64,000 bases of DNA. Source: Pseudomonas sp. GOM7 (GTDB lineage: Bacteria; Pseudomonadota; Gammaproteobacteria; Pseudomonadales; Pseudomonadaceae). Location of the stretch: contig NZ_CP113519.1 of the NCBI RefSeq assembly GCF_026723825.1, positions 4,402,001 through 4,466,000 of the forward strand. The letters run 5' to 3'. Shown here one piece after another: positions 24,317 through 31,702 of the stretch (position 1 is the first letter of the stretch; every line of letters begins with the position of its first letter). The position numbers were made by a program, and so were the translations under genes. The notes beneath the pieces were generated by a model that saw nothing but the letters and a program-made list of their open reading frames with translations, did not search any database and had not been told where the DNA came from.

Positions 24317-25321
24317 TCAGCGGATCTCTTTCAGATAACGCGCGGCGAAGGCTTCCTGCACGGCAGCCATCTTCTGGTAATCCACCACGTCGGCACGGGC
24401 GTAGTCGCTGGCCGGCAAGAAGCGCGCACTCACCTCGGCCGGCATCGGCACCGGCCGTACCGGGCGCAGGTAGGCATTGGCCCACAGCGCCTGGCCCTGG
24501 TCGGAGAGCACGAAGTCCAGCACCTTCTCGGCGTTGCCCCGGTGCGGCGCGTTCTTCACCAGGCTCATCACGTAGGGCACGCTGATGCTGCCCTCCGTGG
24601 GGATCACGAAGGCGACGTTGGCCTGATCCTTGTACCGCGCGCGGTAGGCATTGAAGTCGTAGTCCACCAGGATCGGCAGCTCACCGGACAGCACCCGCGC
24701 ATAGGCGGTCTGCTTGGGCACGATCGGCGAATTGGCGGCCAGCTTCCTGAAGTAGTCGATGGCCGGGCCGAAGTCGTCCAGATCGCCGCCCATGGCGCGG
24801 TTGATCGCCACCGCCGAGACATAGCCGACGAAGGCGCTGGACGGGTCGAGGTAGCCGACCATGCCCTGGTACTCAGGCTTGAGCAGGTCGGCCCAGCTTT
24901 GCGGCACCGGCCGGCCGCCCAGGGCATCGACATTGACCATCAGGCCCAGGGTGCCGGAATGGATGGCGAACCAGTGCCCCTCGGGGTCCTTCAGCCCTGC
25001 CGGGATCTCGTCCCAGCCCTTGGGCTTGTAGCTGCCGACCACCCCGGCTTGCTGCGCCTGCAGGCCGAAGGTGACGCCGTAATAGACCACGTCGGCCATG
25101 GGCGCGGCGCGTTCGGCCACCAGTTGCGCCAGGGCCTGGCCGGAGTTCTTGTTGTCCAGCGGCACCCGGATGCCGGTGTCCTGGGCGATCGCCTCGAGCT
25201 GCGTGCCCCAGTCCGCCCACTCCGGCGGGCAGTTGTAGCAGATCGCCGTCTCGGCGGCCTGGCCGAAGCTGGAAGCAGCGCAGAGCAGCAGTGTCGCGAG
25301 GGTTTTATGCAAGCGCGTCAT
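24317..25321 (-). CDS. Periplasmic solute-binding protein of the ABC importer
   Basis: 334 residues. The signal peptide is about 1-22 (MTRLHKTLATLLLCAASSFG, ending AQA) and the mature part begins ETAICYNCPPEWADWG. The fold is the ABC iron/polyamine/2-aminoethylphosphonate type (family 1/6 binding proteins), with the hinge blocks YLDPSSAFVGYVSAVA and PILVDYDFNAYRARY. The two early cysteines (CYNC) could form a disulfide. ATG 25321 overlaps the lacI end by 17 bases. Linked to a GpdQ-like diesterase, the ligand is more likely a phosphodiester or phosphonate than iron; that is inference. Confidence 0.87.
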   Translation of the reverse strand: MTRLHKTLATLLLCAASSFGQAAETAICYNCPPEWADWGTQLEAIAQDTGIRVPLDNKNSGQALAQLVAERAAPMADVVYYGVTFGLQAQQAGVVGSYKPKGWDEIPAGLKDPEGHWFAIHSGTLGLMVNVDALGGRPVPQSWADLLKPEYQGMVGYLDPSSAFVGYVSAVAINRAMGGDLDDFGPAIDYFRKLAANSPIVPKQTAYARVLSGELPILVDYDFNAYRARYKDQANVAFVIPTEGSISVPYVMSLVKNAPHRGNAEKVLDFVLSDQGQALWANAYLRPVRPVPMPAEVSARFLPASDYARADVVDYQKMAAVQEAFAARYLKEIR

Positions 25322-26324
25322 GGGTCGTGTCCTCGTAGGGGCGGATGCTCTCGCCTGGCTGGATACGGCAAGGCAGGCAGTAGGTAACGGGTGGGGCACC
25401 GGTGATCTGCGCCAGCAACTGGTCGATGACGGTGTGCGCCAGCTCGGCGATGGGCTGCACCACGCTGCACAGCGTCGGGTGCACCTGCGAGCCCAGGGCG
25501 ATGCCGTCGAAGCCCATGACCGAGAGCTGCTGCGGCACGCTCCAGCCATTGCGGCGCAAGGCATTGATCAGGCTGATGGCCAGCAGGTCGTTGGAGCACA
25601 GCAGCGCGCTGGGCGCCTGCGGGCCGCGCAGCCAGGGCTCGATGGCGGCGAAGTCGGCCTGGGTATGGGCCGGCATCTCGATCAGCGGCAAGGCCGCCAG
25701 CCCGGCAGCGTGCATGGCCTCCTGATAACCGGCGTAACGCAGGCGGGCGCGGTCGGACTGCAAGGCCGAGCCGGCCACCATGCCGATGCGCCGATGCCCG
25801 GCGGCCAGCAGATGCCGGGTGGCCAGGGCCATGCCCGCGCGGTTATCCACCGAGACGGCGCTGTAACGGGGGTTCTCCGGCTGATGGTAGGCCAGCACGA
25901 AGGGCGTGGCCTCCCGCGCCAGCGCCTGCAACACATCACTGCTCCGGGCATCCGTGACGGTCAGCACCAGGCCATCGACGCGCTGGCGCAGCAGGTCCTC
26001 GACCACCTCGCTTTCGCGATCGGCCATATAGTCGGTGGTGGCCAGCAGCAGGTTGTAGCCGCGCGCACGCGCCGCCTGCTCCATGGCCTGGAACTGCTCG
26101 GCGAATACCGGGTTGAGCAGATTGGGCACCACCACGCCGATCAGGTTGGTGGTTTGCAGGCGCATCTGCCGCCCCAGGCGATTGGGCCGGAAACCCAGCT
26201 CACGCGCCGCCGCCAGCACCCGCTCGAGGGTGTCGCGACGCAACAGCCCGGGTGAGGCGAAGGCCCGCGCTGCCGTCGCCCGGGAAACCCCCGCCAGCCC
26301 TGCCACTTTCTTCAGATCCGTCAT
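25305..26324 (-). CDS. LacI-family transcriptional regulator of the ABC/phosphodiesterase operon
   Basis: 339 residues. N-terminal LacI helix-turn-helix and hinge (DLKKVAGLAGVSRATAARAF, then RPNRLGRQMRLQ), followed by a periplasmic-binding-protein-like effector domain. It is the first gene of a six-gene run with overlapping or nearly abutting ends. A perfect TGAGATCGATCTCA palindrome lies 12 bases before its start, so it probably represses its own operon and is released by the imported compound or a breakdown product. Confidence 0.9.
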   Translation of the reverse strand: MTDLKKVAGLAGVSRATAARAFASPGLLRRDTLERVLAAARELGFRPNRLGRQMRLQTTNLIGVVVPNLLNPVFAEQFQAMEQAARARGYNLLLATTDYMADRESEVVEDLLRQRVDGLVLTVTDARSSDVLQALAREATPFVLAYHQPENPRYSAVSVDNRAGMALATRHLLAAGHRRIGMVAGSALQSDRARLRYAGYQEAMHAAGLAALPLIEMPAHTQADFAAIEPWLRGPQAPSALLCSNDLLAISLINALRRNGWSVPQQLSVMGFDGIALGSQVHPTLCSVVQPIAELAHTVIDQLLAQITGAPPVTYCLPCRIQPGESIRPYEDTTHDALA

Positions 26325-26335
26325 GTTCGCTCACC

Positions 26336-26349
26336 TGAGATCGATCTCA
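26336..26349. promoter_or_regulatory. LacI-type operator TGAGATCGATCTCA
   Basis: Perfect 14-bp palindrome with the central CG typical of LacI-family operators, located directly upstream of lacI. Occupancy would block the only evident promoter region of the operon. It also lies within the region upstream of the antitoxin gene, facing the opposite way. Confidence 0.65.
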
Positions 26350-26427
26350 TTGGCGAGCAAATTAACGGGCGGACATGGCGGTAACGCGACACGGGTGTGA
26401 CAGTTCGGTGGCAGACGGCCCCCGCAA

Positions 26428-26462
26428 TTGCCCAACGCGACAAGTATCACTAAAGTGACACT
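26428..26462 (+). promoter_or_regulatory. Toxin-antitoxin promoter with overlapping dyad operator
   Basis: The dyad AGTATCACT-AA-AGTGACACT at 26443-26462 has 9-base arms with one mismatch. A plausible promoter, TTGCCC (26428-26433), 17 bases, TAAAGT (26451-26456), is overlapped by the dyad, as expected for autorepression by an antitoxin-toxin complex. It ends 26 bases before the antitoxin ATG. Confidence 0.6.
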
Positions 26463-26487
26463 CTCACCTAAGCATCGAGCCCTCCGC

Positions 26488-26745
26488 ATGAAAGTCGAAC
26501 TGGTCACCAACCTGAAGCGACAAGCCACCAAGATCCTCGCTGACCTTCACGAGTCCAAAGAGCCCGTGCTGATCACCGAGCATGGAGTGCCCTCGGCCTA
26601 TCTGGTGGATGTCGATGATTACCAGTTCATGCAGAGGCGCCTCGCCCTTCTGGATGGCCTGGCCTGCGGTGAACGGGCCGTACTGGAGGGCAATACCCTC
26701 AGCCATGAACAGGCCAGGGAACGGCTGGGCAAATGGCTGAAATAG
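26488..26745 (+). CDS. Phd/YefM-family antitoxin
   Basis: 85 residues. The N-terminal half has the Phd/YefM DNA-binding fold pattern (VTNLKRQATKILADL, then EPVLITEHGVPSAYLV, DVDDY), and the C-terminal tail is the toxin-neutralising segment. ATG 26488 is chosen because the longer frame crosses the operator/promoter. It overlaps the toxin gene by 13 bases, giving translational coupling. It should neutralise the toxin and repress the operon by binding the dyad at 26443. Confidence 0.9.
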   Translation: MKVELVTNLKRQATKILADLHESKEPVLITEHGVPSAYLVDVDDYQFMQRRLALLDGLACGERAVLEGNTLSHEQARERLGKWLK

Positions 26746-27029
26746 TCTGGACGAGTCCCGCCCTCGAACAACTCGACGAGCTGGCGCACTACATCGCCCT
26801 CGACAAACCCGACGCTGCTCGCGCGTTGGTCAGGAAGGTCGTCGAAGCCGTCGCGCGCCTGGCGGAGTCCCCCCTGTCAGGCCGCGCTCCCGGAGAACTG
26901 CCGAACTCCGTGTATCGCGAAATCGTCGTCCCGCCCTGTCGGGTCTTCTACCGCCCGGCAGAGGGCAAGGTGTTCATCATCCACATCATGCGAGAAGAGC
27001 GGGCGCTACGCGCCCACATGCTCGAGTGA
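26733..27029 (+). CDS. RelE/ParE-superfamily toxin
   Basis: 98 residues with the ParE/RelE pattern: IVWTSPALEQLDELAHYIA, conserved RAPGELPNSVYREIVVPP and a C-terminal VFYRP...VFIIHIMREERAL. Pairing with a Phd-type antitoxin makes this a type II toxin-antitoxin module. ParE-like members poison gyrase and RelE-like ones cleave mRNA in the ribosome; the sequence alone does not decide. It ends 2 bases before the convergent tldE stop. Confidence 0.88.
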   Translation: MAEIVWTSPALEQLDELAHYIALDKPDAARALVRKVVEAVARLAESPLSGRAPGELPNSVYREIVVPPCRVFYRPAEGKVFIIHIMREERALRAHMLE

Positions 27030-27031
27030 CG

Positions 27032-28351
27032 TCACAGGGTCAGGGTAAAGCGCGACAGCAGCGCCCCCGGCAGCGCCATGGAGCCGGTCTGCCGGGCGCC
27101 GTAGGTGCCGCTGGGCAACAGCAGCTCCGGCTCGCGGGTCAGCGCCTCGAGGTGGGCACCGAGCATATCGAACAGCGAATCGTCGAAACGCATGCTCTCC
27201 ACCGGCGCCTGGATCTGCCCGTCCTCGACCCAGAAGGTGGCGAAACGGGTCATGCCGGTCAGCCGCCCGGCGGGCAGGTCGGAGAAGTTGCCGTACCACA
27301 GGTTGCCGATATACAGGCCGCTGCCGAGCCGCTGCAGCACCTCGGTCTCGGCCAGGTCGCCGCCCTGCATCTGCAGTGACAAGGGGTATTCGCCCCGGCA
27401 TGCGCCATTGGCGCTCAAGCCGTATTCGGCGGCGCTGCGCGAGCTGACCATACGCTCGCCAGGGCGGCCGCGCTCGATCAGCCGCAACGGCTGACGCGGC
27501 CCTTCGGCGGTGAAGGCCGGGGCCAGGCCGCCTTCGATGCGCTCCTCCAGGCTCACCTGCGCGCTGAGTTCGGCCTTGCCAGTGAACAGGCGCTGCCAGG
27601 GGCTGCCGCCGGAGGCCAGAGCCTGGGCACCAAAGCCCCAGCAGCACAGGCTGATCAGTTCCTCCAGGGCCGCCGGCGCCAGATAGGCGCGATAGGCCCC
27701 TGGCGCCAGCGCCCTGGCCGGACGACCGAGAAATGTCAGTTGCTGCCGCGCGGCATCGAGCTTGCGGGCAAATGCCTGGGCGTCCCAGCGCTCGCCGGCA
27801 TAGGCGCTCTTCACCGCCTGGCCGTTGTCATGGAACAGGCTGAACTCGAGGCTGAAACTGCTGGCGGCATACCAGCCGAAGGCGCCCCAGGAGCTGGCGA
27901 AGCCTTCATGTTGCGGGCCGACGGCGAGAAAGCCGACCAGATCCAGGCCACTCGCTGCCTGAACCACCTGTGCCGCCATGGCCGCGCCATCCAGCGCCGG
28001 TGCAGCAGCCGTCGACTCGCTGCGCCAGGCCTCGCGATCGAGCCGCAGGTAGGGGTCTTCGGCCAGGCTCGGCAGCAGCGTGCGCAACTGCTGCAAGGCC
28101 TGCAGCAGAGCAGCCGCATCCTCGTCGAGCAGCCCGCTCAGGGCCAGCTTGTGTTCGCCATGGCGCTGGCCCTGATACAGCGACAGGGTGACGTACGCCT
28201 GCTGCACCTGCCCGGCCTGACGTACCCGCCCCTGGTTGAAGCGGATGAAGGTGGAATCCTCCGCCGCGTAGGCCAGGGTGAAGCCTTCGTCGCCGCCGAT
28301 CTGCCCCTGCAGATGCGCCAGCAACGCGTTGAAATGCTCACGTGCATCCAT
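27032..28351 (-). CDS. TldE/PmbA-like partner protein of the TldD metallopeptidase
   Basis: 439 residues, TldD/PmbA superfamily without the zinc HExxxH motif, as expected for the TldE half that forms a heterodimeric protease with TldD. Family elements include SRSAAEYGLSANGACRGEYP and the C-terminal GTYGARQTGSM. The start at 28351 overlaps the tldD-like stop (ATGA), so the two are made together. Length and sequence differ from the usual housekeeping PmbA, suggesting a paralogous pair. The substrate is unknown; TldD/E heterodimers degrade CcdA-type antitoxins and trim microcin leaders. Confidence 0.82.
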   Translation of the reverse strand: MDAREHFNALLAHLQGQIGGDEGFTLAYAAEDSTFIRFNQGRVRQAGQVQQAYVTLSLYQGQRHGEHKLALSGLLDEDAAALLQALQQLRTLLPSLAEDPYLRLDREAWRSESTAAAPALDGAAMAAQVVQAASGLDLVGFLAVGPQHEGFASSWGAFGWYAASSFSLEFSLFHDNGQAVKSAYAGERWDAQAFARKLDAARQQLTFLGRPARALAPGAYRAYLAPAALEELISLCCWGFGAQALASGGSPWQRLFTGKAELSAQVSLEERIEGGLAPAFTAEGPRQPLRLIERGRPGERMVSSRSAAEYGLSANGACRGEYPLSLQMQGGDLAETEVLQRLGSGLYIGNLWYGNFSDLPAGRLTGMTRFATFWVEDGQIQAPVESMRFDDSLFDMLGAHLEALTREPELLLPSGTYGARQTGSMALPGALLSRFTLTL

Positions 28352-29793
28352 CAGGCCGCCCCTCCGAATACGTCGACAGCGGCGAACACGCAGGCCGGCG
28401 AGGCATGCCCGACGCGAATCACCTGATTGGGTTCGCCCTTGCCGCAGTACGGTGTGCCCAGTATCTCGAAGGTGCTGGCATCGCCCACCGCACGAAGGCT
28501 GCGCCAGAAGCGTGCGCTGATGCCGCGATAGTTGGGGTTCTTCACCACGCCCTTGAGCTCGCCATTCTCGATCAACTGGCCCCATTCGCAGCCGAACTGG
28601 AATTTGTTGCGCGCATCGTCGATCGACCAGGAGCGGTTGTTGCTCATCAGGATGCCGTGCTCGATGCCGCCGATCAGCTCGGCCAGGGTCTGGTCGCCCG
28701 GTTCCAGATTGAGATTGGCCATGCGGTCGATGGGTGGCCGGTTCCAGTTGCAGGCACGGCTGTTGGCCACGCCCGGCAGGCCGCTGCGCCACTGCGACAG
28801 CGCGCCGCCCAGCGGGCGCTGGAGAATGCCGTCCTTGATCAAGTACTGGCGCTCGGCCGGGGTGCCGTCGTCGTCATGGCGGTAGCTGGCCAGCTCGCCC
28901 GGCAGCGCCGGATCGAAGGTCACGTCGAGCAACGGCGAGCCGTACTGATAGCTGCCGAAATCCTCCTGGCGGATAAAGCTGGTGCCGGCGAAATTGCGCT
29001 CGTCGCCGAGGATGCGATCGAGCTCCAGCGGGTGGCCGATGGATTCATGGATCTGCAGGATCATCTGATCGGGCAACAGCAGCAGATCACGCGCACCGCT
29101 CGGGGTATTGGGCGCCAGCAGCAGTTGCAGCGCCTCGTCGGCGATACGCGCGGCGCTGCCGCTCACGCCGAGCTGCTGCAGCACCTCGGCCCCGCCCTGG
29201 CGCGCCAGATGCGTGCCGCCGAAGCTGCGGCTCTGGCTGTCGTGCTCGTCGCTGGCGGTCACCCCAAGCTGCGGAAACACATAGCGCTGGGCACGCCGCA
29301 GGCAGGCACCGGCACTGTTGAGGTAGATCTGCTCGTGGCTGGTGAGAGTCAGCCCGACATGGCTGTCCACCAGGCGCGCGTCGCGGGGAATCAGCGCCGA
29401 CTCGGCCATCAGCAGCTCGAACCAGTGCGCAGCGCTGGCCTGCGGCTGCTCGTAGCCCGGCAGCACATCATCGGCCTGCTCGGCAGGCTGCGGCAGGTCA
29501 CCGAGATTCAGCAGGTTATGCCTGGCCAGCGCCCGCGCCATCTGCTCGGCCCGTTCCAGCGCAGCCTGCAGGCCGGCCTGGCTAAGATCGCTGGTGGCCG
29601 CATAGGCTTCGATGCCGCCGACGCGGGCCGTGAGCATGGCACCGCCGTCATCGACGAAGGACGGCGCCTGCGCCACGTGTCGGCGCACCCAGTAGGATTG
29701 CCTACGCTCCTGTACATGGCGCAACGACCAGAAGTCGGCAGTGGCATGCAGCGCGGCGAAGCGGCGTTGCAGGGTTTCGCTGAAGGCGAACAT
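28351..29793 (-). CDS. TldD-like zinc metallopeptidase
   Basis: 480 residues. The zinc site is H249-E250-xxx-H254 (LQIHESIGHPLELDR), preceded by the LLLLPDQMIL strand, and the conserved cysteine near the C terminus is in GTPYCGKGEP. ATG 29793 (MFAFSETL) is preferred to the ORF extension to 29874, which lacks a ribosome site. It is followed by the TldE partner with an ATGA overlap. Housekeeping tldD and pmbA are normally unlinked in pseudomonads, so a linked pair is likely a second system. Confidence 0.85.
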   Translation of the reverse strand: MFAFSETLQRRFAALHATADFWSLRHVQERRQSYWVRRHVAQAPSFVDDGGAMLTARVGGIEAYAATSDLSQAGLQAALERAEQMARALARHNLLNLGDLPQPAEQADDVLPGYEQPQASAAHWFELLMAESALIPRDARLVDSHVGLTLTSHEQIYLNSAGACLRRAQRYVFPQLGVTASDEHDSQSRSFGGTHLARQGGAEVLQQLGVSGSAARIADEALQLLLAPNTPSGARDLLLLPDQMILQIHESIGHPLELDRILGDERNFAGTSFIRQEDFGSYQYGSPLLDVTFDPALPGELASYRHDDDGTPAERQYLIKDGILQRPLGGALSQWRSGLPGVANSRACNWNRPPIDRMANLNLEPGDQTLAELIGGIEHGILMSNNRSWSIDDARNKFQFGCEWGQLIENGELKGVVKNPNYRGISARFWRSLRAVGDASTFEILGTPYCGKGEPNQVIRVGHASPACVFAAVDVFGGAA

Positions 29794-29889
29794 TGGGCAC
29801 CCATCGAATGGCGGCAAAAGGAACAGTCTAACAACCCTGCAAGGCCGCACGTGACAGAGGCTATTGCGTGTCACTGCAACGCCTGAAAC

Positions 29890-30453
29890 TCAGGCAGGCA
29901 GGAGTCCGGCCTTCCGATAACCCTCCAGAAGCGAATCGAACAACGTGATATCGGCGCGACTGCGGGCCATAAGCTGGGCACCGGCAATGGCAGCGAAAAT
30001 AGCCTTTGCTCGTTCCTCGCACGCTGCCGGCTCACCGACACCGGCCGCAAGCAGAACCTTGGAAAGCCAGGCCACGTTGACGGTGGCGAACGCCTGCACC
30101 TCGCTCTTCACTTGCGAGGGAAGGTCTTCGTACTCTGCGGCCATGAAGCTGCACAGGCACAACCTGTTTTCGCTCTCGAGCGATCGTCGAAAAATCGAGG
30201 GATATCGTTGCAGGCATTCAAGCGGACTGTCAGCCCCTTCCAGCATTGCCTGCAGTGCGGCTGCCGTATCTTCCCAGTAGCGCCTGGCTACCGCAGCACC
30301 GAGATCGGCCTTACTGGGAAAGTGGTAGTAGATACTCGCGCTCTTGATACCGACCGCAGCCGCCAGATCACGGAAATTCAGCCCGCTGTAGCCATGAGAC
30401 TGTGCCGCCTTCCTTGCAGCCGTCAGGATGGCCTCTTTTGCGTTTGCACTCAC
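29890..30453 (-). CDS. TetR/AcrR-family regulator
   Basis: 187 residues. An N-terminal TetR HTH (ILTAARKAAQSHGYSGLNFRDLAAAVGIKSASIYYHF, of which SASIYYHFPSKADLG is the recognition end) is followed by a ligand-binding domain ending LLEGYRKAGLLPA. It starts with GTG 30453; an ATG five bases upstream is immediately closed by TGA. Divergent from the GST gene, with two operator-like repeats between them, it probably represses itself and the GST. Confidence 0.88.
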   Translation of the reverse strand: MSANAKEAILTAARKAAQSHGYSGLNFRDLAAAVGIKSASIYYHFPSKADLGAAVARRYWEDTAAALQAMLEGADSPLECLQRYPSIFRRSLESENRLCLCSFMAAEYEDLPSQVKSEVQAFATVNVAWLSKVLLAAGVGEPAACEERAKAIFAAIAGAQLMARSRADITLFDSLLEGYRKAGLLPA

Positions 30454-30505
30454 GCCATCGCCTCACCGGTTAAAAGATGACCGGAATGCTAACCGCAACC
30501 CTTAA

Positions 30506-30583
30506 ACCTGCCAACTGATAGATAGGCGTTGACAGCAAGTAAATGGCGCCTATAACTGAATCTACCAATTGATAGGTAGATAT
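30506..30583. promoter_or_regulatory. Two TetR operator-like repeats flanking a sigma70 promoter for the GST gene
   Basis: Copies at 30506-30529 and 30560-30583 share the pattern CCAAxTGATAGxTAG; the second is a near-palindrome (CTACCAATTGATAGGTAG, 30562-30579). Between them lie TTGACA (30529-30534), 16 bases, and TATAAC (30551-30556), a good promoter reading towards the GST. The regulator's own start is upstream on the other strand, so both genes are covered. Confidence 0.65.
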
Positions 30584-30587
30584 ACAT

Positions 30588-31295
30588 ATGAACACTACTC
30601 CACATCACCAAACCGACGCCCGCCAATTGCCGATGAAAATCTACGATTGGTACAACGGCCCCTATCCGGCGCGAGTTCGCATAGCGCTCGCAGAGAAAGG
30701 CCTTTTACCAAGAATTGATTTCGTGTCGATCAACCTCTGGAAAGGTGAGCACAAGACGCCTGAATTTCTCGAAATGAACTACTCGGGCACGCTCCCGGTT
30801 CTGGAGCTGGAGGACGGCACCCGCATCGCGGAATGCACGGCCATCACTCAGTATCTGGACGACTTGGAGGGCTCACCGACGCTTACTGGTAAAACCGCCG
30901 TTGAAAAAGGGCTGATCCACATGATGACCAAGCGCGCCGAGATCGAGTTTCTCGATGCCGTAAGCCTGTACTTTCACCATGCCACCCCAGGCCTGGGCCC
31001 ACACGTCGAGCTTTATCAGAATGAGGAATGGGGCCTGCGCATGCGTGACAAGGCTTTACGAGGCATGCGCTATTTCAATGGCGTACTGAAGAACCAGCCA
31101 TTCGTTGCCGGGGCATCCTTTTCCATGGCGGATATAGCCGTCATTGGCGGCATGATCTTCTCGACGCTGGTGAAGTTACCGATCCCCGACGAGTGCAAGG
31201 CACTTCGCGAGTGGTATGCCCGGATGCAAAAGCGCCCCAGCGTAGCTGCATGGGCAGCGATGGTTGAAAAAGGCGAGCCGCTAGCAGGCCGTTGA
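30588..31295 (+). CDS. Glutathione S-transferase family protein
   Basis: 235 residues. An N-terminal thioredoxin-like GST domain (YNGPYPARVRIALAEKGL; TLPVLELEDGTRIAECTAI, the glutathione-binding SNAIL-type region) precedes an all-alpha C-terminal domain with the PFVAGASFSMADIAV capping motif. It is likely a TetR-controlled detoxification enzyme. The start at 30588 has AGGTAGATATACAT upstream; ATG 30633 is an alternative without a ribosome site. The last three codons and the TGA stop lie inside a MITE-like repeat (31282-31427), so the native C terminus may have been replaced. GC content is visibly lower than in neighbours. Confidence 0.85.
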   Translation: MNTTPHHQTDARQLPMKIYDWYNGPYPARVRIALAEKGLLPRIDFVSINLWKGEHKTPEFLEMNYSGTLPVLELEDGTRIAECTAITQYLDDLEGSPTLTGKTAVEKGLIHMMTKRAEIEFLDAVSLYFHHATPGLGPHVELYQNEEWGLRMRDKALRGMRYFNGVLKNQPFVAGASFSMADIAVIGGMIFSTLVKLPIPDECKALREWYARMQKRPSVAAWAAMVEKGEPLAGR

Positions 31296-31427
31296 AAAAC
31301 GTAGGCGAGGCAGGCTGGCCTAGGCAAAAACAGCCGAAAAAGCGCAGTTTACGTGCTGTAAATGAGCATTTTGAGGCTGTTTTTAACGACGGCCAGGCAA
31401 CGCAGGTAGTTTTCCAACAGCCTGCTA
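31282..31427. mobile_element. MITE-like element, copy 1
   Basis: 146 bases bounded by TAGCAGGC and GCCTGCTA, with longer imperfect arms (CGTTGAAAAAC / GTTTTCCAACAG). An inner stem pairs AAAAACAGCC with GGCTGTTTTT. Both sides end at a TA within CTAG, consistent with a TA-type target duplication. It differs from copy 3 (53158-53303) at one base. There is no coding capacity. It supplies the stop codon of the GST gene. Confidence 0.75.
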
Positions 31428-31468
31428 GGCTGATGCTTGCAGCCGACACACCTCATCGCCGCAGCAAG

Positions 31469-31500
31469 TAGGGTGGGCAACGCGAAGTTTGCCCACCCTC
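31469..31500 (-). terminator. Hairpin at the end of the cio operon
   Basis: Arms AGGGTGGGCAA and TTTGCCCACCCT around a CGCGAAG loop lie just beyond the small cio gene in the transcript sense. No long T-run follows. This is the GTAGGGTGGGC type of Pseudomonas palindrome and may serve as terminator or 3' stabiliser. Confidence 0.5.
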
Positions 31501-31548
31501 TCGGGGGAGGCTGACACGTCAGCCCCTAGCGCCCGCAGGGTTAAGCGA

Positions 31549-31692
31549 CTACGGCGTGCTCAACCCCGCCGCACTCATGAACAGGCGCAGCAGCCAGGCC
31601 ACCACGCCCAGGGCGGTGACGCTGCAGGCCCAGATCAGTACCAGCCAGCCCAGGCGCTGCCACAGCGGTTTCTTCTCTTCGGTTTCGGTCAT
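31549..31692 (-). CDS. DUF2474 small membrane protein, bd-oxidase accessory
   Basis: 47 residues: a charged start (MTETEEKKPLW), then one membrane helix (about 14-38), then a short tail. DUF2474 proteins are encoded directly after cydB/cioB in many proteobacteria and are comparable to CydX, the small bd-oxidase subunit. GAGGG lies upstream, and the gene starts 11 bases after the cioB stop, so it is the third gene of the operon. A structural or assembly role in the oxidase is inferred from context. Confidence 0.8.
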   Translation of the reverse strand: MTETEEKKPLWQRLGWLVLIWACSVTALGVVAWLLRLFMSAAGLSTP

Positions 31693-31702
31693 GGCCGAGC
31701 CC

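Noticed and set aside
29794..29889. Small peptide precursor next to the tldD/tldE pair
   Set aside because: No ORF with leader-like or core peptide features was visible in the short gap.
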